Assembly (NCBI GenBank): GCA_028583685.1
Contig: JAMXIF010000016.1
Location: 62,394-126,393, forward strand
Direction of reading: 5' to 3'
Source of the DNA: Petaurus breviceps papuanus
Lineage: Eukaryota; Chordata; Mammalia; Diprotodontia; Petauridae
Length of the DNA: 64,000 bases
In this document: piece by piece, positions 21,986 through 31,899 of the stretch
How the letters are laid out: every line of letters begins with the position of its first letter
Position numbering within the stretch: the stretch's first letter is position 1
The notes under the pieces: model-generated
What the model was told of the DNA's origin: nothing
The model's database searches: none
What the model saw: only the letters and a program-made list of their open reading frames with translations
Translations under genes and position numbers: made by a program

Positions 21986-22234
21986 GGGACAGCTAGGTGG
22001 TGCACTGGGCTTGGAATCAGGAAGACTCATCTTCTTGAGTCCAAATCTAGTCTCAGACATTTACCAGCCGTGTGACCCTGGGTGACACATTTAACCCTGT
22101 TTGGCTTAGTTTCCTTATCCATAAAATTAGCTGGAGAAGGAAATGGCAGACCACTCCAGTATCTTTGCCAAAGAAAACTTCAAATGGGGTCACAGAGAGT
22201 TGGACACAGTTGAAATGACTCAACAGTGACTACA
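21986..22234 (+). repeat. Full-length RTE-tailed SINE (sense)
   Basis: 249 bases: head 'gggacagctaggtggtgcac', middle 'cagccgtgtgaccctgggtg', 'agctggagaaggaaatggca', and RTE-like tail 'atggggtcacagagagttgg' ending 'gactcaacagtgactaca'. A perfect 11-bp duplication brackets it. It defines sense orientation for the other copies. Confidence 0.92.
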
Positions 22235-22464
22235 ACCTGGAAAGTAGCTTTGAGAATATCTGAGGATTCAGAACCCTCTATAAAGGAAGACTTTGGGAGG
22301 AGTTTATTGCTTTGACCTCTTGTCCTCTAATCAGAGGGGAGAGACAACTATTGAGTTGAGAAACTGAGTCACTCAGCGTGCTCATGAAATTTCAGGTGGT
22401 CAATCTATCCTGGGGAGAAACGATATTCTGTGGAGTCTTATGATTTTTCATCAGGGGATTTACA

Positions 22465-22755
22465 CAGATCTCCCTGACTCCCTTTAAGTTCCAAATAACA
22501 TCCTATCTTCAGGAAGCCTATCCAAACCCCTCTTAATTCTAACTCCTTCCCTAACTCAGTCATTTCCTATTTATCCTGTACTTAGCTTCCTTTGTATATA
22601 TTTGTTTGCATTGTCTCCCCCATTAGATTGTAAGCTCCTTGAGAGTAGGGATGGTCTTTTGCTTCTTTTTTTTTTTTTTATTCCCAGCACTTAGCACTGA
22701 GCCTAACACAAAGAAAGTGCTTAATAAATGTTTATTGAATTGAATTGAATTGAAA
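22465..22755 (+). mobile_element. L2 3' end (sense) with terminal short tandem tail
   Basis: 'atcttcaggaagcctatcca', 'tcccccattagattgtaagc', 'tccttgagagtagggatggt', 'agtgcttaataaatgtttat' and then 'tgaattgaattgaattga', the short tandem tail typical of L2 in place of poly-A. Confidence 0.9.
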
Positions 22756-22969
22756 GATGCCTCATAAGGTGAACAATGATGTCACTAAATAGTTAGGACT
22801 GGAATACAGTCTATAGTAAAGGAGTGGAGTGAAATGAACTGATTCATATGTGTAGTAAACCCAAGACCTTGGCCTTATTAAGACACCAAGCCCCAGGTAA
22901 CTGTACTCTAGATGATGTCGTCAGAATTCGGAGCCTCGGACTTGGAAGGGAAAAGGAAGAGGCCATAAA

Positions 22970-23025
22970 ATCATATACTTAGAGCTCGAAGGGACCTCAG
23001 AAGCCATCCAGTGCTCCTCCCACAG
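22970..23025 (-). repeat. MIR head fragment (antisense)
   Basis: 'cttagagctcgaagggacct', 'cagaagccatccagtgctcc' match the antisense MIR start and stop abruptly. Confidence 0.55.
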
Positions 23026-23054
23026 TATCAAGCTTGATCTCATTCCTAGATGTA

Positions 23055-23062
23055 TATTCATA

Positions 23063-23108
<46 letters not shown>
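23055..23108. repeat. (TA)n microsatellite
   Basis: About 50 bases of near-pure TA repeats after short TATG variants. Confidence 0.95.
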
Positions 23109-23111
<3 letters not shown>

Positions 23112-23700
23112 GTAAATACTCCTAACACTTTCACTGATGGGGACTTACTAGCCAACAAGGCAATCCATTCCATCTTGGAAACATTATTTTCTTTTTTTAC
23201 TTTACCAGCTTTCATCAGGAGAACTTATTTCTTATAGTGGACTGAAATCTGTTTCCCTGTCACTTCCACACTTTGATCATAGGAAGAGATAAAACCAGGG
23301 CAAGTTGACCAGGCTTTTTCCCCAGGGTGCCAAAAGAGGAAGGGGCAGCAACCATGGGAGTCCACCAGCATGAAAACAACAGAGCTTACTACCTAGTTAG
23401 CAAGAATAAATCATGACGATAGGAAATTTTCAGCATTCAAGGAGAACTCCTACCTGACTTCACCCTATGTTCTCCTCTCCAGGCTCCCCTTCCTCAATTT
23501 GCCCCAAGAATAGTTTGTGGTGATGCTTCTCTCAGTTGCAAAAATTCCTAGGCACAACTCTGGTGCTCGTTCTTCCTACTGGAGTGACACAGAGCAAATT
23601 TAATTCCTTCTTCACATGTCAGCTTTTCAAATATTTGGAGATCATGATCATCATTCCATTCCCCTCTCCTCCTCTTCTTTTCTTCACTCTGACCTTGGTA
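23112..23700 (-). mobile_element. L3/CR1 3' region (antisense), interrupted
   Basis: 'gtggactgaaatctgtttcc', 'ctgtcacttccacactttga' and, after an unassigned gap (about 23300-23560), 'gagcaaatttaattccttct', 'tcacatgtcagcttttcaaa', 'tatttggagatcatgatcat' follow the antisense L3 3' block order. Confidence 0.55.
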
Positions 23701-23716
23701 AAATAGATAAGAAATT

Positions 23717-23962
23717 TGTTCAGTCATTCTTGGTTTTATCTGACTCTTCCTGACCCAATTTGGGTTTTCTTAGCAAAGATACTGGAGTGATTCGCCATTT
23801 CCTTCTCCAACTCATTCTACAAATGAGGAAACTGAGGTAAATAGGGTCAAGTGACTTGCCCGAGGTCACAACTGGCAAGTGTCTGAGGCCAGATTTGAAC
23901 TCGGGAAGATGAGTCTTCCTTACTCCAGAACTGATACTATATCCACTGGACCACCTTAGCTG
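23717..23962 (-). repeat. RTE-tailed SINE (antisense), near full length
   Basis: 'gttcagtcattcttggtttt', 'gatactggagtgattcgcca', 'caaatgaggaaactgaggta', 'ctgaggccagatttgaactc' and 'ccactggaccaccttagctg'. 'agataagaaat' and 'agatgagtaaat' at its two sides may be a decayed duplication. Confidence 0.88.
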
Positions 23963-24394
23963 CTGAGATGAGTAAATAGTCAAGATGAAACTGAATGAAG
24001 TTCGGGGAAAAAAACAAAAACAAGTCCATGGGAAAATACCCCCAAAGGAATAAGAAATGAAAAAATGTAATATGGGGAAATACTGGGGCAAATATGGCAG
24101 AAAAAAAAAAGATTTAATAGTCAAAATGGGGAATGAGTTGACCAAGAGTTAGCAATATTGTCCTTTAGTTTGAAGACTAAGTGTTTTGGCTTGGCTGGTC
24201 CAACAAACAGGCAGTGTGCACTGAGCTTTATGCTACAATAATAGGAAGGTCTCCTCCTTAGAGTATGTCATCCACTCTTCTTTCACTGATGCCTGAAATT
24301 CCACGGTAAGTGTTTTGTGTTAAGTATTGCCCTTTCTACCTTCTCATCTCTCAAGTGGGATATACTCTTGGAAAAATGACCCATTAGAGTGCAC
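23963..24394. other. No recognisable gene or repeat
   Basis: Unassigned. The 141-codon minus-strand frame spanning 23720-24145 is mostly SINE sequence and is not a gene. Confidence 0.5.
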
Positions 24395-24620
24395 GTTTAT
24401 TTAATTCAATTCAACCAGTGTTTATTAAGTACTTACTGAGTACTGAAGGCCATAGGGGAAATATAAAGTTTACATAAAATACATGTCCCTGTTCTCATGG
24501 CTCTTATGGTCTACTAAGGGAATAAGATACCTCCACAGATAACTAAAATACACAGGCAAAAAGGAGTTCTAGTAGAATTATGGAAATCTAAGCTAACTTC
24601 AATGGGTCTGAGGACTCTGT
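24395..24620 (-). repeat. L2 3' end (antisense)
   Basis: 'caaccagtgtttattaagta', 'catgtccctgttctcatggc' and 'cttatggtctactaaggga' fit antisense L2. Confidence 0.65.
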
Positions 24621-24639
24621 GGTTGGTGAGAAATTAGAT

Positions 24640-24806
24640 GCATCAAAGGTAGACAGCTTTTTTAAGATGTTTGGCAGGGGAGAGGAGAGGAATTGGATGG
24701 TAGTTGGATGGGGATAGAGAGCCTAGGGAAGTGTTTTCTGGGATTGGATACCTGAGCTTATTTTTAGGTAGAAGGGAAGGAGTCAGGGGAAAAGATGCTA
24801 CTAAAG

Positions 24807-24858
<52 letters not shown>

Positions 24859-24960
24859 AATGAAATAGGAGTCCAAGTCATTGGCTATAAATGTTTAGAG
24901 TATGGGGTTATAGTTGGGGGGAAGAGACAGAGACAGAGAGACCTTTGGAACAGCCATTTG
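24640..24960 (-). mobile_element. L2 internal region (antisense) with a TG microsatellite
   Basis: 'ttggatggtagttggatggg', 'gatagagagcctagggaagt' and 'gtagaagggaaggagtcagg' follow the antisense L2 second-frame sequence, and 'aatgaaataggagtccaagt' after the microsatellite continues it. Confidence 0.6.
24810..24852. repeat. (TG)n microsatellite
   Basis: Uninterrupted TG repeats inside antisense L2. Confidence 0.97.
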
Positions 24961-25585
24961 GAGAGAATGAGTACCAGATCGCTGAGCAGCAAGAAGAGCT
25001 CAGATGAGTTTATTCACTCTAACTTTTTAGTGGGAAAAAGACTTATGAGACTTGAAGGTCCTTTCCAGCTTCTTTGTTTCTCCAATTCTCATTGGTCTTT
25101 GGTGGCATTACACTAGCAAGAAGCAAAGACCTTCTGTACAGGCCTAACAACTGATTGTATTGAATTTTATTGTCATAGAAAGAGCCCTGAGTTGTGCTCA
25201 AGAGAACTTCACCACCAGAAAGTTGGATACTAAGTAAGGACATTTTTTAGCCACACCCACTTGTAAAAACCACTTCCTAGGGTCTAATGTAGCTGTGATC
25301 TGCACTGGTGGTGAAGGTACCTCTGTTGATGAAATCATAGATTCTTGATGTCTAAGAACACAATCTTTTAAGGATTCCAACACTGCAATGAGTCTGTGGT
25401 CTCTATGTGGGTACTTTATCCATGGCTGCAGACCACACTGGACATCCTGGACAACTGCCTCTCATGTCCTGCCAGGAGTTTTCCACAGTGTGCAAGGGGA
25501 GTGAAATTCTAACCAACAAATTAGGGGCCTTCCTTGAGTGCTCTTGTTGTCATGAGGATGATAATGTAGAATACAGGGAATGCGT
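24961..25585. other. Mostly unassigned
   Basis: A degraded MIR-related fragment may lie at 25285-25345 ('gatctgcactggtggtgaag', 'ttgatgaaatcatagattc'). The rest shows nothing recognisable. Confidence 0.35.
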
Positions 25586-25587
25586 CA

Positions 25588-25738
25588 GGGTTTTTTTTTT
25601 TGGAGGGCAATTGGGGTTAAGTGACTTGCCCAAGGTCACACGGCTAGTAAGTGTTAAGTGTCTGAGGCCGGATTTGAACTCAGGTCCTCCTGACTTCAGG
25701 ACCGGTTCTCTGTTCACTGCGCCACCTCACCACCCCCA
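25588..25738 (-). repeat. MAR1 SINE (antisense)
   Basis: T-rich start, then 'gggcaattggggttaagtga', 'cttgcccaaggtcacacggc', 'ctgaggccggatttgaactc' and 'ctgttcactgcgccacctca'. Well preserved, with surviving CpGs, so fairly young. Confidence 0.9.
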
Positions 25739-25984
25739 TCAGCTATTTTTTAATCCTTGTTCTGTGGCTATTCCTTGGAAAGGCCTTCAAGTGAAGCTCT
25801 TGGACAAGGTGATCTCTAATATCCCTTTTAGCTCTAAATCCTGAGAGTTCCTGTTCTCATCTAGCAGGCATATAATGGTTCAAGCATGTTCAGTTCAAGT
25901 GTGTTCCTTAAGCCTAATCTAACATTATATACACAATTGCTAAATAGATTCATGTTAGGTGAATATAATCTATCTGAAGGCAAA

Positions 25985-26150
25985 GGAAATAGACTTAATC
26001 AACCAAAAAGCATCTCTTAATTTTTATTTATTTTTAAAAATTTATGGAATAAACCAAGCATTTCCATAACATAGCAAAAGAAAAGGATGATTGCACATGA
26101 AACAGCAAAATAAAACACCTACCATGTGTCAGACACTGTGACTTTTTGAG
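25985..26150 (-). repeat. L2 3' end (antisense) split by an L1 3' end
   Basis: Left 'caaccaaaaagcatctctta' and right 'cacctaccatgtgtcagaca' are adjacent blocks of the L2 terminus. Between them (about 26012-26108) lies an antisense L1 3' end with 'tttatggaataaaccaagca' and 'gatgattgcacatgaaacag', matching 27713 onward. Confidence 0.65.
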
Positions 26151-26479
26151 TTCCCTTCCAGACTTGTATCTTTTTTTTTTAAGTTCTAAGAAGACCAGGG
26201 GTGGGGGGGGGGGGGTGAGAGGTGGAGGTTGCAACTGGAGATTTAAAAAAAAATTAAAAACTGAAAACTTTGGAGAATGATGGCTGGTTTAGATGTGGCT
26301 TTATGAACAGAAATGTGTACAAAATCCAGAAAACATAAACAAGGGAAGCACTGGGAGGTCCGATTGAAAGGAGATGAGAGCAGGAGGAGGAGGAAATATC
26401 TCACAGTCTAGCCCTGGAATGGAGATAAATATTTTTCCTGATGTCTTTCAAAAAAAAAGTTTTAGCCATCTTTTGGAGA

Positions 26480-26933
26480 CAGAGATGATTGTTGCTATTT
26501 ATGAACATCAGGTTGCTAGGTGACATCATGGGACGTGCACTGTTAAACTGCCACCCACTGATCTTCTAGGACTAGCAATAAAGGGGATACATGGGGAACC
26601 AGATAGAGGGAAGAAGGTCAGGAAAGGGAAGTATAAGGAGGTGTAGGGAAGAAATGAGGCAGGGGGTTCTCTTTTTTGTTTGACCCTTATTTTGGTAAAT
26701 TTCAGAAATCCCAGACCCCTCCTACTACACATACACACAGACACACACACACACACACACATACTTTTCCTTGCTCTTCCGCTTTGGGTCCCCTTGGTTC
26801 TGGCAGCCTCATTCTCTGTTATGACATTTGGCCTCCTCTGGGAGAATGATGGAACAGCTTCTTGCAGAAACATGACCAATGAGTCACCCTGGGGAGGAAG
26901 CCGAGGAGTCGGCCCCCCACGCACAGAGCCAAG
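26480..26933 (+). promoter_or_regulatory. Candidate promoter and first exon ending in a splice donor
   Basis: 'gttgctaggtgac' (26512-26524) resembles an RFX X-box, overlapping TGACATCA (26521-26528), one base from a CRE. The segment then runs without identified SINEs except a CA repeat and ends in AAG|GTGAGT (GT at 26934-26935), a perfect U1-matching donor after a locally GC-rich 50 bases. A non-coding or small-protein first exon is conceivable. No transcript evidence is available and the motifs are short. Confidence 0.25.
26726..26763. repeat. (CA)n microsatellite
   Basis: ACAC repeats with a few interruptions. Confidence 0.9.
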
Positions 26934-27225
26934 GTGAGTCATTTTCTGCTCTCTCTGTGTGTATGTGTGTGCATGCACGCACATGCACCTTCAATGTGGA
27001 TATGGGTCCATGTCGGACTATTTATGCCTCAGTGGACATGAGAGACTGTGGGTGTTGTGTTTTTAGTTTAGCAAAACTCCCCAAACAGATTCACTCCCAA
27101 CATATTTAAGAGATTATTGGTGCTTCTCACATCAAAGTACTACATCAGTCTCTTGCCAGACAAATCATCCTTTTCCATAGATCTGCTTATGGGAAAAGGA
27201 TAGTAGAGAGTCCAGTCTTGCTCCC
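26934..27225. other. No recognisable gene or repeat
   Basis: Short TG-rich stretch near 26955-26975, otherwise unassigned. Confidence 0.4.
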
Positions 27226-27295
27226 CACCCCTCAATTTTGCAAATGAGGGAACTGAGGTCTAAAGAACTTGCCTGAAATAACATAGATAGAATGC
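27226..27295 (-). repeat. MIR fragment (antisense)
   Basis: 'tttgcaaatgagggaactga' and 'gaacttgcctgaaataacat' match antisense MIR. Confidence 0.5.
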
Positions 27296-27329
27296 AAAAG
27301 CAAAACACAACAAAAACCAAGATTCATAT

Positions 27330-27490
27330 TATTAATCTATTCAAAAACTTTCAGAGGTTCGCTATTGCCTATAGGATAAAGATAAAACAACTTTGCCTGG
27401 CATACAAGTCGTCCACCTGATACCTCTACATCCCAGCCTTCTCCCATGTTACTCTCTGGACCCTCTCACTGTCTCTATGTACTCTACAGT
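27330..27490 (+). mobile_element. L2 fragment (sense)
   Basis: 'tattgcctataggataaaga', 'taaaacaactttgcctggca' and 'cccagccttctcccatgtta' match sense L2 upstream of its 3' end. Confidence 0.7.
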
Positions 27491-27655
27491 TATCTGTAAA
27501 ATGAGGAAAATAATCATTGTACTATATATCTTAGAGACTTCATGAGATCACAGAAATTGAGTCTGACCCTCCATTTTACAGACAAAGGAACTGAGGCTTA
27601 AGTTAAGGAAGAGGAGCTTAAGTGCCTTGCCCAAGGAACATGTTGCTAGTAAGTT
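27490..27655. repeat. Two MIR fragments, sense then antisense
   Basis: 27490-27545 'tctgtaaaatgaggaaaata' is sense MIR; 27550-27655 'gaccctccattttacagaca', 'aaggaactgaggcttaagtt', 'gtgccttgcccaaggaacat' is antisense MIR. Confidence 0.6.
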
Positions 27656-27659
27656 TTTA

Positions 27660-27706
27660 AAATTAAATTTATTTCAACATTCATTAAGTGCCTACCGAGT
27701 TCTTTT
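27660..27706 (-). repeat. L2 terminus (antisense)
   Basis: 'caacattcattaagtgccta' and 'ccgagttc', cut off by the following L1. Confidence 0.55.
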
Positions 27707-28110
27707 TTCATTATTTTTTAAATTTATGGAATAAAACAAGCATTTCCATAAAAAATAAAAGGTATGATTGTATATGAAACTGCAAATCTCTTATGCACAA
27801 CTTGCTATTCTTTTAAATACATAATTATTGTGTAAATTTTTCTACCCTCCTCCCCTACCCTAGAGATGTCTACCATTAGACACACATAGGTATATGTATG
27901 AAAAATTATTCTACAAATATTTCTATTTATCAGTTTTTTCTCTGGACGAAGATAACATCTTTCTTCATATATCCTTTATAGCTAATTTGGGTATTTTTAA
28001 TAGTCAAAATGATTTATTCTCTGAAAATCATTTTAAAACAATTTTGTTATTACTATATAAAATGTTCTCTTGGTTCTGCTCATTGTTGTTGAGAAGGAAG
28101 TATGTCATAA
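27707..28110 (-). mobile_element. L1 3'UTR fragment (antisense)
   Basis: 'tttatggaataaaacaagca', 'tttccataaaaaataaaagg', 'ctaccattagacacacatag', 'ttctctggacgaagataaca' and 'atgttctcttggttctgctc' match marsupial L1 3' sequence in reverse; a shorter relative sits at 26012-26108. Confidence 0.65.
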
Positions 28111-28164
28111 ACCCATGATGTGCTATAGAATTGTGTGATATTATTATTTTTTTTAAAAGCTAAC

Positions 28165-28320
28165 TAGTTACACTGATAGTATATGTGCCCAATGTCCTTG
28201 ACAATTCTCTAAGACTATAAGCTACAGATAATTTCCTATATCATCTGTATCAGTGGAGGGAGTTTCCTACCAAGAGTTCTCTATGTTGATAAAATCACAA
28301 GTTCCAGCCAAACAACAATA
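28165..28320 (+). repeat. MIR-related CORE-SINE subfamily (sense)
   Basis: 'attctctaagactataagct', 'tcagtggagggagtttccta' and 'tgataaaatcacaagttcca' are the 3' blocks of the subfamily seen antisense at 33665, 34040 and 40765. Confidence 0.55.
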
Positions 28321-28394
28321 AAAACCCAACAAATGACCTCAGGAAAAGAGTAAAAATAAGTGAGTACTGTTATTTCATGTAATATTGATTTGTG

Positions 28395-28536
28395 GGGGGA
28401 AAAAAGAACAGAGAATCAGGAAATAAGCTCTACCATCTGCTAGCAGTATGACCTTGAGTAAGACCCTCTCTGGTCCTTGGTCTTCTCACATGTAAAATGT
28501 GGGGGCTATTTTTCAGCTTTAAAATGTTTCAGATCT
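28395..28536 (+). repeat. MIR (sense), receiving a MAR1
   Basis: 'tagcagtatgaccttgagta', 'ggtcttctcacatgtaaaat' and 'gctttaaaatgtttcagatc' are sense MIR; it is interrupted at its 3' end by the MAR1 at 28537. Confidence 0.65.
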
Positions 28537-28702
28537 GGGGTGGTTAGGTAGTGCAGTGAATAGAGCACTAGCCCTGGAATCAGGGGAACCTGAGTTCAAA
28601 TCTGGCCTCAGACACTTAACACAAAACTAGCCATATGACCTTGGGCAAGTCACTTAGCCCTAATTGCTCTACCTTACCCCCTCCAAAAAGCACACACAAA
28701 AA
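28537..28702 (+). repeat. MAR1 SINE (sense) with target-site duplication
   Basis: 'ggggtggttaggtagtgcag', 'gaatagagcactagccctgg', 'ctgagttcaaatctggcctc', 'cttgggcaagtcacttagcc' and an A-rich tail. Flanks 'aaaatgtttcagatct' (28521-28536) and 'aaaatgttgcaaatct' (28703-28718) match at 14 of 16. Confidence 0.93.
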
Positions 28703-28856
28703 AAAATGTTGCAAATCTTTAAGTTTATGGATAGGTAGAATTCCAGCAGACATAAGGAAGATTATATTCCAATAATGAGGAATTGTCTGGGGAAGTGAAA
28801 ACTTCTCAGACAGCTTTGGATTATTAACTTCCCTTTTCCCCCACCCCTTCACTTCT

Positions 28857-29343
28857 GCTGTTCATCAGCAGCAAGCCCCTTTTAGGAGTCTTTAGACCTC
28901 CAACCTTGCTGTCGACTTTAGTCCCTCCTTTCTTCAACTTTGGCATTTGCCAAATAAGGATAGGTACATTTGAATTGGCTATTCCCCATTTCCTTATTAT
29001 TTCCCATTGGGGAAGATTTTTGCACCAAGACTTGAGCCTGCCTCTCAGCCACTGAGGGATAGTGGCAGGCTTCCCTGTTGTTTGCCACTGGGGAAGATTT
29101 TCCCATGGAGACTTGAGTACACCTCTCAGCCAATGGGAGAAGGGACAGTCGGTGGGGGGGGAAAGGGGGAGGGTTTGAGTGCATTAGGATATAAATTCTT
29201 GTTCTGCCTTTTGTAACGTGCCTCTTCCTCATGGTCATCATGGGGAAGACCGCCCTCTTCTCCTGAGGAAGAGAATAAATTCCTGTTCTTATCCTGAGAG
29301 ATCTCTGTGTTCTTGATTAAATTTTGGATGAGGTTTTTCATCA
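28857..29343 (+). mobile_element. Solo LTR candidate of an endogenous retrovirus-like element
   Basis: Promoter and 3'-end signals lie in LTR order: an 81-bp sequence tandemly repeated twice (28990-29070 and 29071-29151) in the U3-like part, a CCAAT box near 29129, TATAAA (29190-29195) and AATAAA (29274-29279) about 85 bases later, then a T-rich U5-like end. No internal region or partner LTR is present, so it would be a solo LTR. Ends and duplication are not resolved; family unknown; moderate age. Confidence 0.45.
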
Positions 29344-29344
29344 C

Positions 29345-29470
29345 AAACAGAATGATGTGAGCAAAGACATAGTGGTTGGAAAATACAGTGTGTCCTGATA
29401 AATAGTTCTATTCAAGTATGGAGGAACAGTGCCAAATAATATACTTGAAAATATTTATTAAAATAAAATA
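29345..29470 (-). repeat. Possible L2 fragment (antisense)
   Basis: 'gatgtgagcaaagacatagt' and 'tggaaaatacagtgtgtcct' resemble antisense L2 upstream of its 3' end. Weak. Confidence 0.35.
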
Positions 29471-29484
29471 TGAAAATATTCACC

Positions 29485-29675
29485 TCTCAGAGTTCAAATC
29501 TGGCCTCAGATACTTCTTAGCTGTGGCCCCTGGGCAAGTCACTTAACCCTGTTTATTTCAGTTTCCTCATCTGTAAAATGAGCTAGAGAAGGAAATAAAA
29601 AATCACTCCTATATCTTTGCCAAGAAAGCCCCAAACGGGACACAACTGAAACAACACAATAACAAATTAAATCAC
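29485..29675 (+). repeat. RTE-tailed SINE (sense), 5'-truncated
   Basis: 'gagttcaaatctggcctcag', 'gggcaagtcacttaaccctg', 'gtttcctcatctgtaaaatg', 'atatctttgccaagaaagcc' and 'gggacacaactgaaacaaca', lacking the first 50 or so bases. Confidence 0.85.
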
Positions 29676-29829
29676 TTTAATGTTTCAAGAACTTGGGACT
29701 TTTGTTGGTGTATTCTCTGCCCCCCAACACATACAAATTACAGCCCTTCTGTAGTTTAATAGATGGTCTTTAAGCATTGTGACTGAATACCTTGTAGGAT
29801 ATTAATTAGCTTCTCTGAAAAGGAAGGGA

Positions 29830-30110
29830 AGGGAATATATACATTTATTTAGTGCCTTGGATAAGTCAATTACCCCTCAAGTTCCAGGCACTGTGCTAAG
29901 CACTTTACTTACAAATACCATTTCACTTAATCCTCACTACAACCCTTACAGGTAAGTGCTGTTATGATCCCCATTTTACAGTTGAGGAAACTGAGGCAGA
30001 CAGGTGACTTGGCCAGGGTCATTCAGCTAGGTAGCATCTGAGACTGGATTTGAATTCAAATCTTCCTGACTCCAGGACCTGAGTTCTATTTACTGTATCA
30101 CCTATGAAAC
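29830..30110 (-). repeat. CORE-SINE (antisense), near full length
   Basis: 'caggcactgtgctaagcact', 'taatcctcactacaaccctt', 'cccattttacagttgaggaa', 'tgagactggatttgaattca' and 'ctatttactgtatcacctat'. An inserted 'ataagtcaattacccctcaa' stretch interrupts the first motif. Confidence 0.8.
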
Positions 30111-30342
30111 TAACTAGCCTGGTCTTTGTAAGATAAGTATATTCAATAGGAACATACCTAAAGTCTTTTCAGCTTGGTAGGTAACCTTCAAAATTTGTGT
30201 TCCACTATCACAGGCTCTGGGAAGGCATTGGCTGCCCCCTCCATGCCATGCCAAAGCACTGGAGAAGTTCCTTAATGATAATTTTCTTTTCCTCTGCAGT
30301 CACGTGAAATCTCCCCTTCCCCATGATGCCTACAATACCATG

Positions 30343-30759
30343 TTTCACTGCATAATCGTTGCATATTTTATGCCAAATTAGTACAAAAAGTGGAGTGCAA
30401 CCATTATGTGAAGCTTTAAAAAATTGTGCTGGTATTACTTAAAAATCACTTATTACTAAACTGTCTTTGATGCAAAATTAGGGTGCTCAGATTAGTCATG
30501 AAAATACATACGTTAAAATTGAATACTGCCAATGCTTGTGTGTTGAGAATTCTATACTCAGCAGCTCGCAATATATGAGAGACAAATTCATATCCATATG
30601 CCGCTGGTGAATACATTGCTTCTCTGTTTACCTTTTATGTGGTGTAACAAACAGAATTATACCATGAGACAATTAAGTGATGAAAGTTTATAAACCAAAT
30701 TTTTGGACTGAAGAAACAAGGCACAGCAATTATGCGGTGGCAACAATTATTCAGTGAAA
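30343..30759. mobile_element. Short DNA-transposon-like element with terminal and subterminal inverted repeats
   Basis: 'tttcactgcataatcgttgc' (30343-30362) pairs with 30740-30759, whose reverse complement matches at 18 of 20. The same motif recurs inverted inside the left end (30396-30408, 12 of 13 against 30351-30363) and partly at the right (30726-30739). Paired terminal and subterminal copies look like transposase binding sites on a MITE of about 417 bp. No duplication and no transposase frame are clear; the family is not recognised. Confidence 0.5.
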
Positions 30760-31712
30760 TGCTGTCTTCTATGCCTACTTGAGTGGAGGCAAGTTACCAT
30801 GGTTTGGAATAGAGCCATAAGTAGAAATATTTGCCCCCAGACAGATCATATACATTTTGCCTTGGGCAGGTGACCCTTACTCACTCTTAAATCACCATTT
30901 AGAGATAAATTCAGTTGAGCATTGAAAAGGTAGGGAAGGTAAGGGCAGACCTCAGATTTTAGAATGAAAATCCTCACGAAGGGGGCAAGTGACCCTAGGA
31001 TACTGTTTTATGTGGGGAAAGCAAGTATACCAGTCCCTGTGAAAAAAGACCTGGATACCCCATGAGTTTATTGATGGGAAAGATTGCAACCAGGATTCAG
31101 GATGAAAAGTGTCTCCCCTTAGATGAGGTTTCTGGAGGATGGAAACATGCCAGCTGGTAACTACCTATTTCAACTAATACTTCTTTCTACTTAGATGTTG
31201 ATCCCAGCTGTTTCTACCAGTCTAATGAATACAAGGACTGTCAACACCCTTTAGTGCCCTGGGACAAAGACAGGCTTCTCACCGTCATTATGGCTCTGGT
31301 TTAGAGGCTAACTGCTAGCCAGTGATTTCTTCACTCTTGGTCACCTTTCTCTTTCCAGCTGGTAGGCCAGAAGAGTGGGAAACAAAACATGGGGATATTA
31401 ATCTCAGTCCCTTTCCCAAAACTGCTCATTCCCAACTTGAATAAACCATTTAGCCACCTCTGCTTCTCCACTGTGACTGAGCTTAAAGGTCAAACACTTT
31501 ATATACATTGCTAAAAGCTTTGGGATTCTCAGATGGAAGGCTTGGAAGGAGTACTTAAGTCCCAACATCATCACTGAAGTTCACTTTTCTCCTACCTCCC
31601 TGCAGTCCTCAATAATCTTTGTTTGTCACCAGGGGCAGTGTGTATTCAGCATAATTAAATGTTTTTATTGCCCTTGATTTTTTTTTTCCAGCCAACAAAA
31701 TAGTGCACTTAA
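30760..31712. other. No recognisable gene or repeat
   Basis: About 0.95 kb of unassigned DNA. Confidence 0.4.
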
Positions 31713-31723
31713 AAATAGCTGTG

Positions 31724-31888
31724 GGGGCAGCTAGGTGGCACAGTGAATAGAGCACCAATCCTGGAGTCAAGAGGACCTGAGTTCAAATCCAACTGTAGAC
31801 ACTCAACACTTACTGGCTGTGTGACCCTGGGCAAGTCACTTAACCCCAATTGCCCTGCCTTCCCCCCTGCCAAAACAAGAAAAAAAAG
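31724..31888 (+). repeat. MAR1 SINE (sense) with target-site duplication
   Basis: Complete: 'ggggcagctaggtggcacag', 'gagcaccaatcctggagtca', 'ggctgtgtgaccctgggcaa', 'cttaaccccaattgccctgc' and A-rich tail. 'aaatagctgtg' (31713-31723) and 'aaacagctgtg' (31889-31899) flank it. Confidence 0.95.
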
Positions 31889-31899
31889 AAACAGCTGTG

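Noticed and set aside
23720-24145. 141-codon minus-strand frame
   Set aside because: More than half of it is an antisense RTE-tailed SINE.
25407-25844. 145-codon plus-strand frame
   Set aside because: Its centre is an antisense MAR1; flanks show no protein motif.
26526-26984. 152-codon minus-strand frame
   Set aside because: It contains CA/TG microsatellite translations and has no recognisable domain; the segment is better considered for promoter signals on the plus strand.
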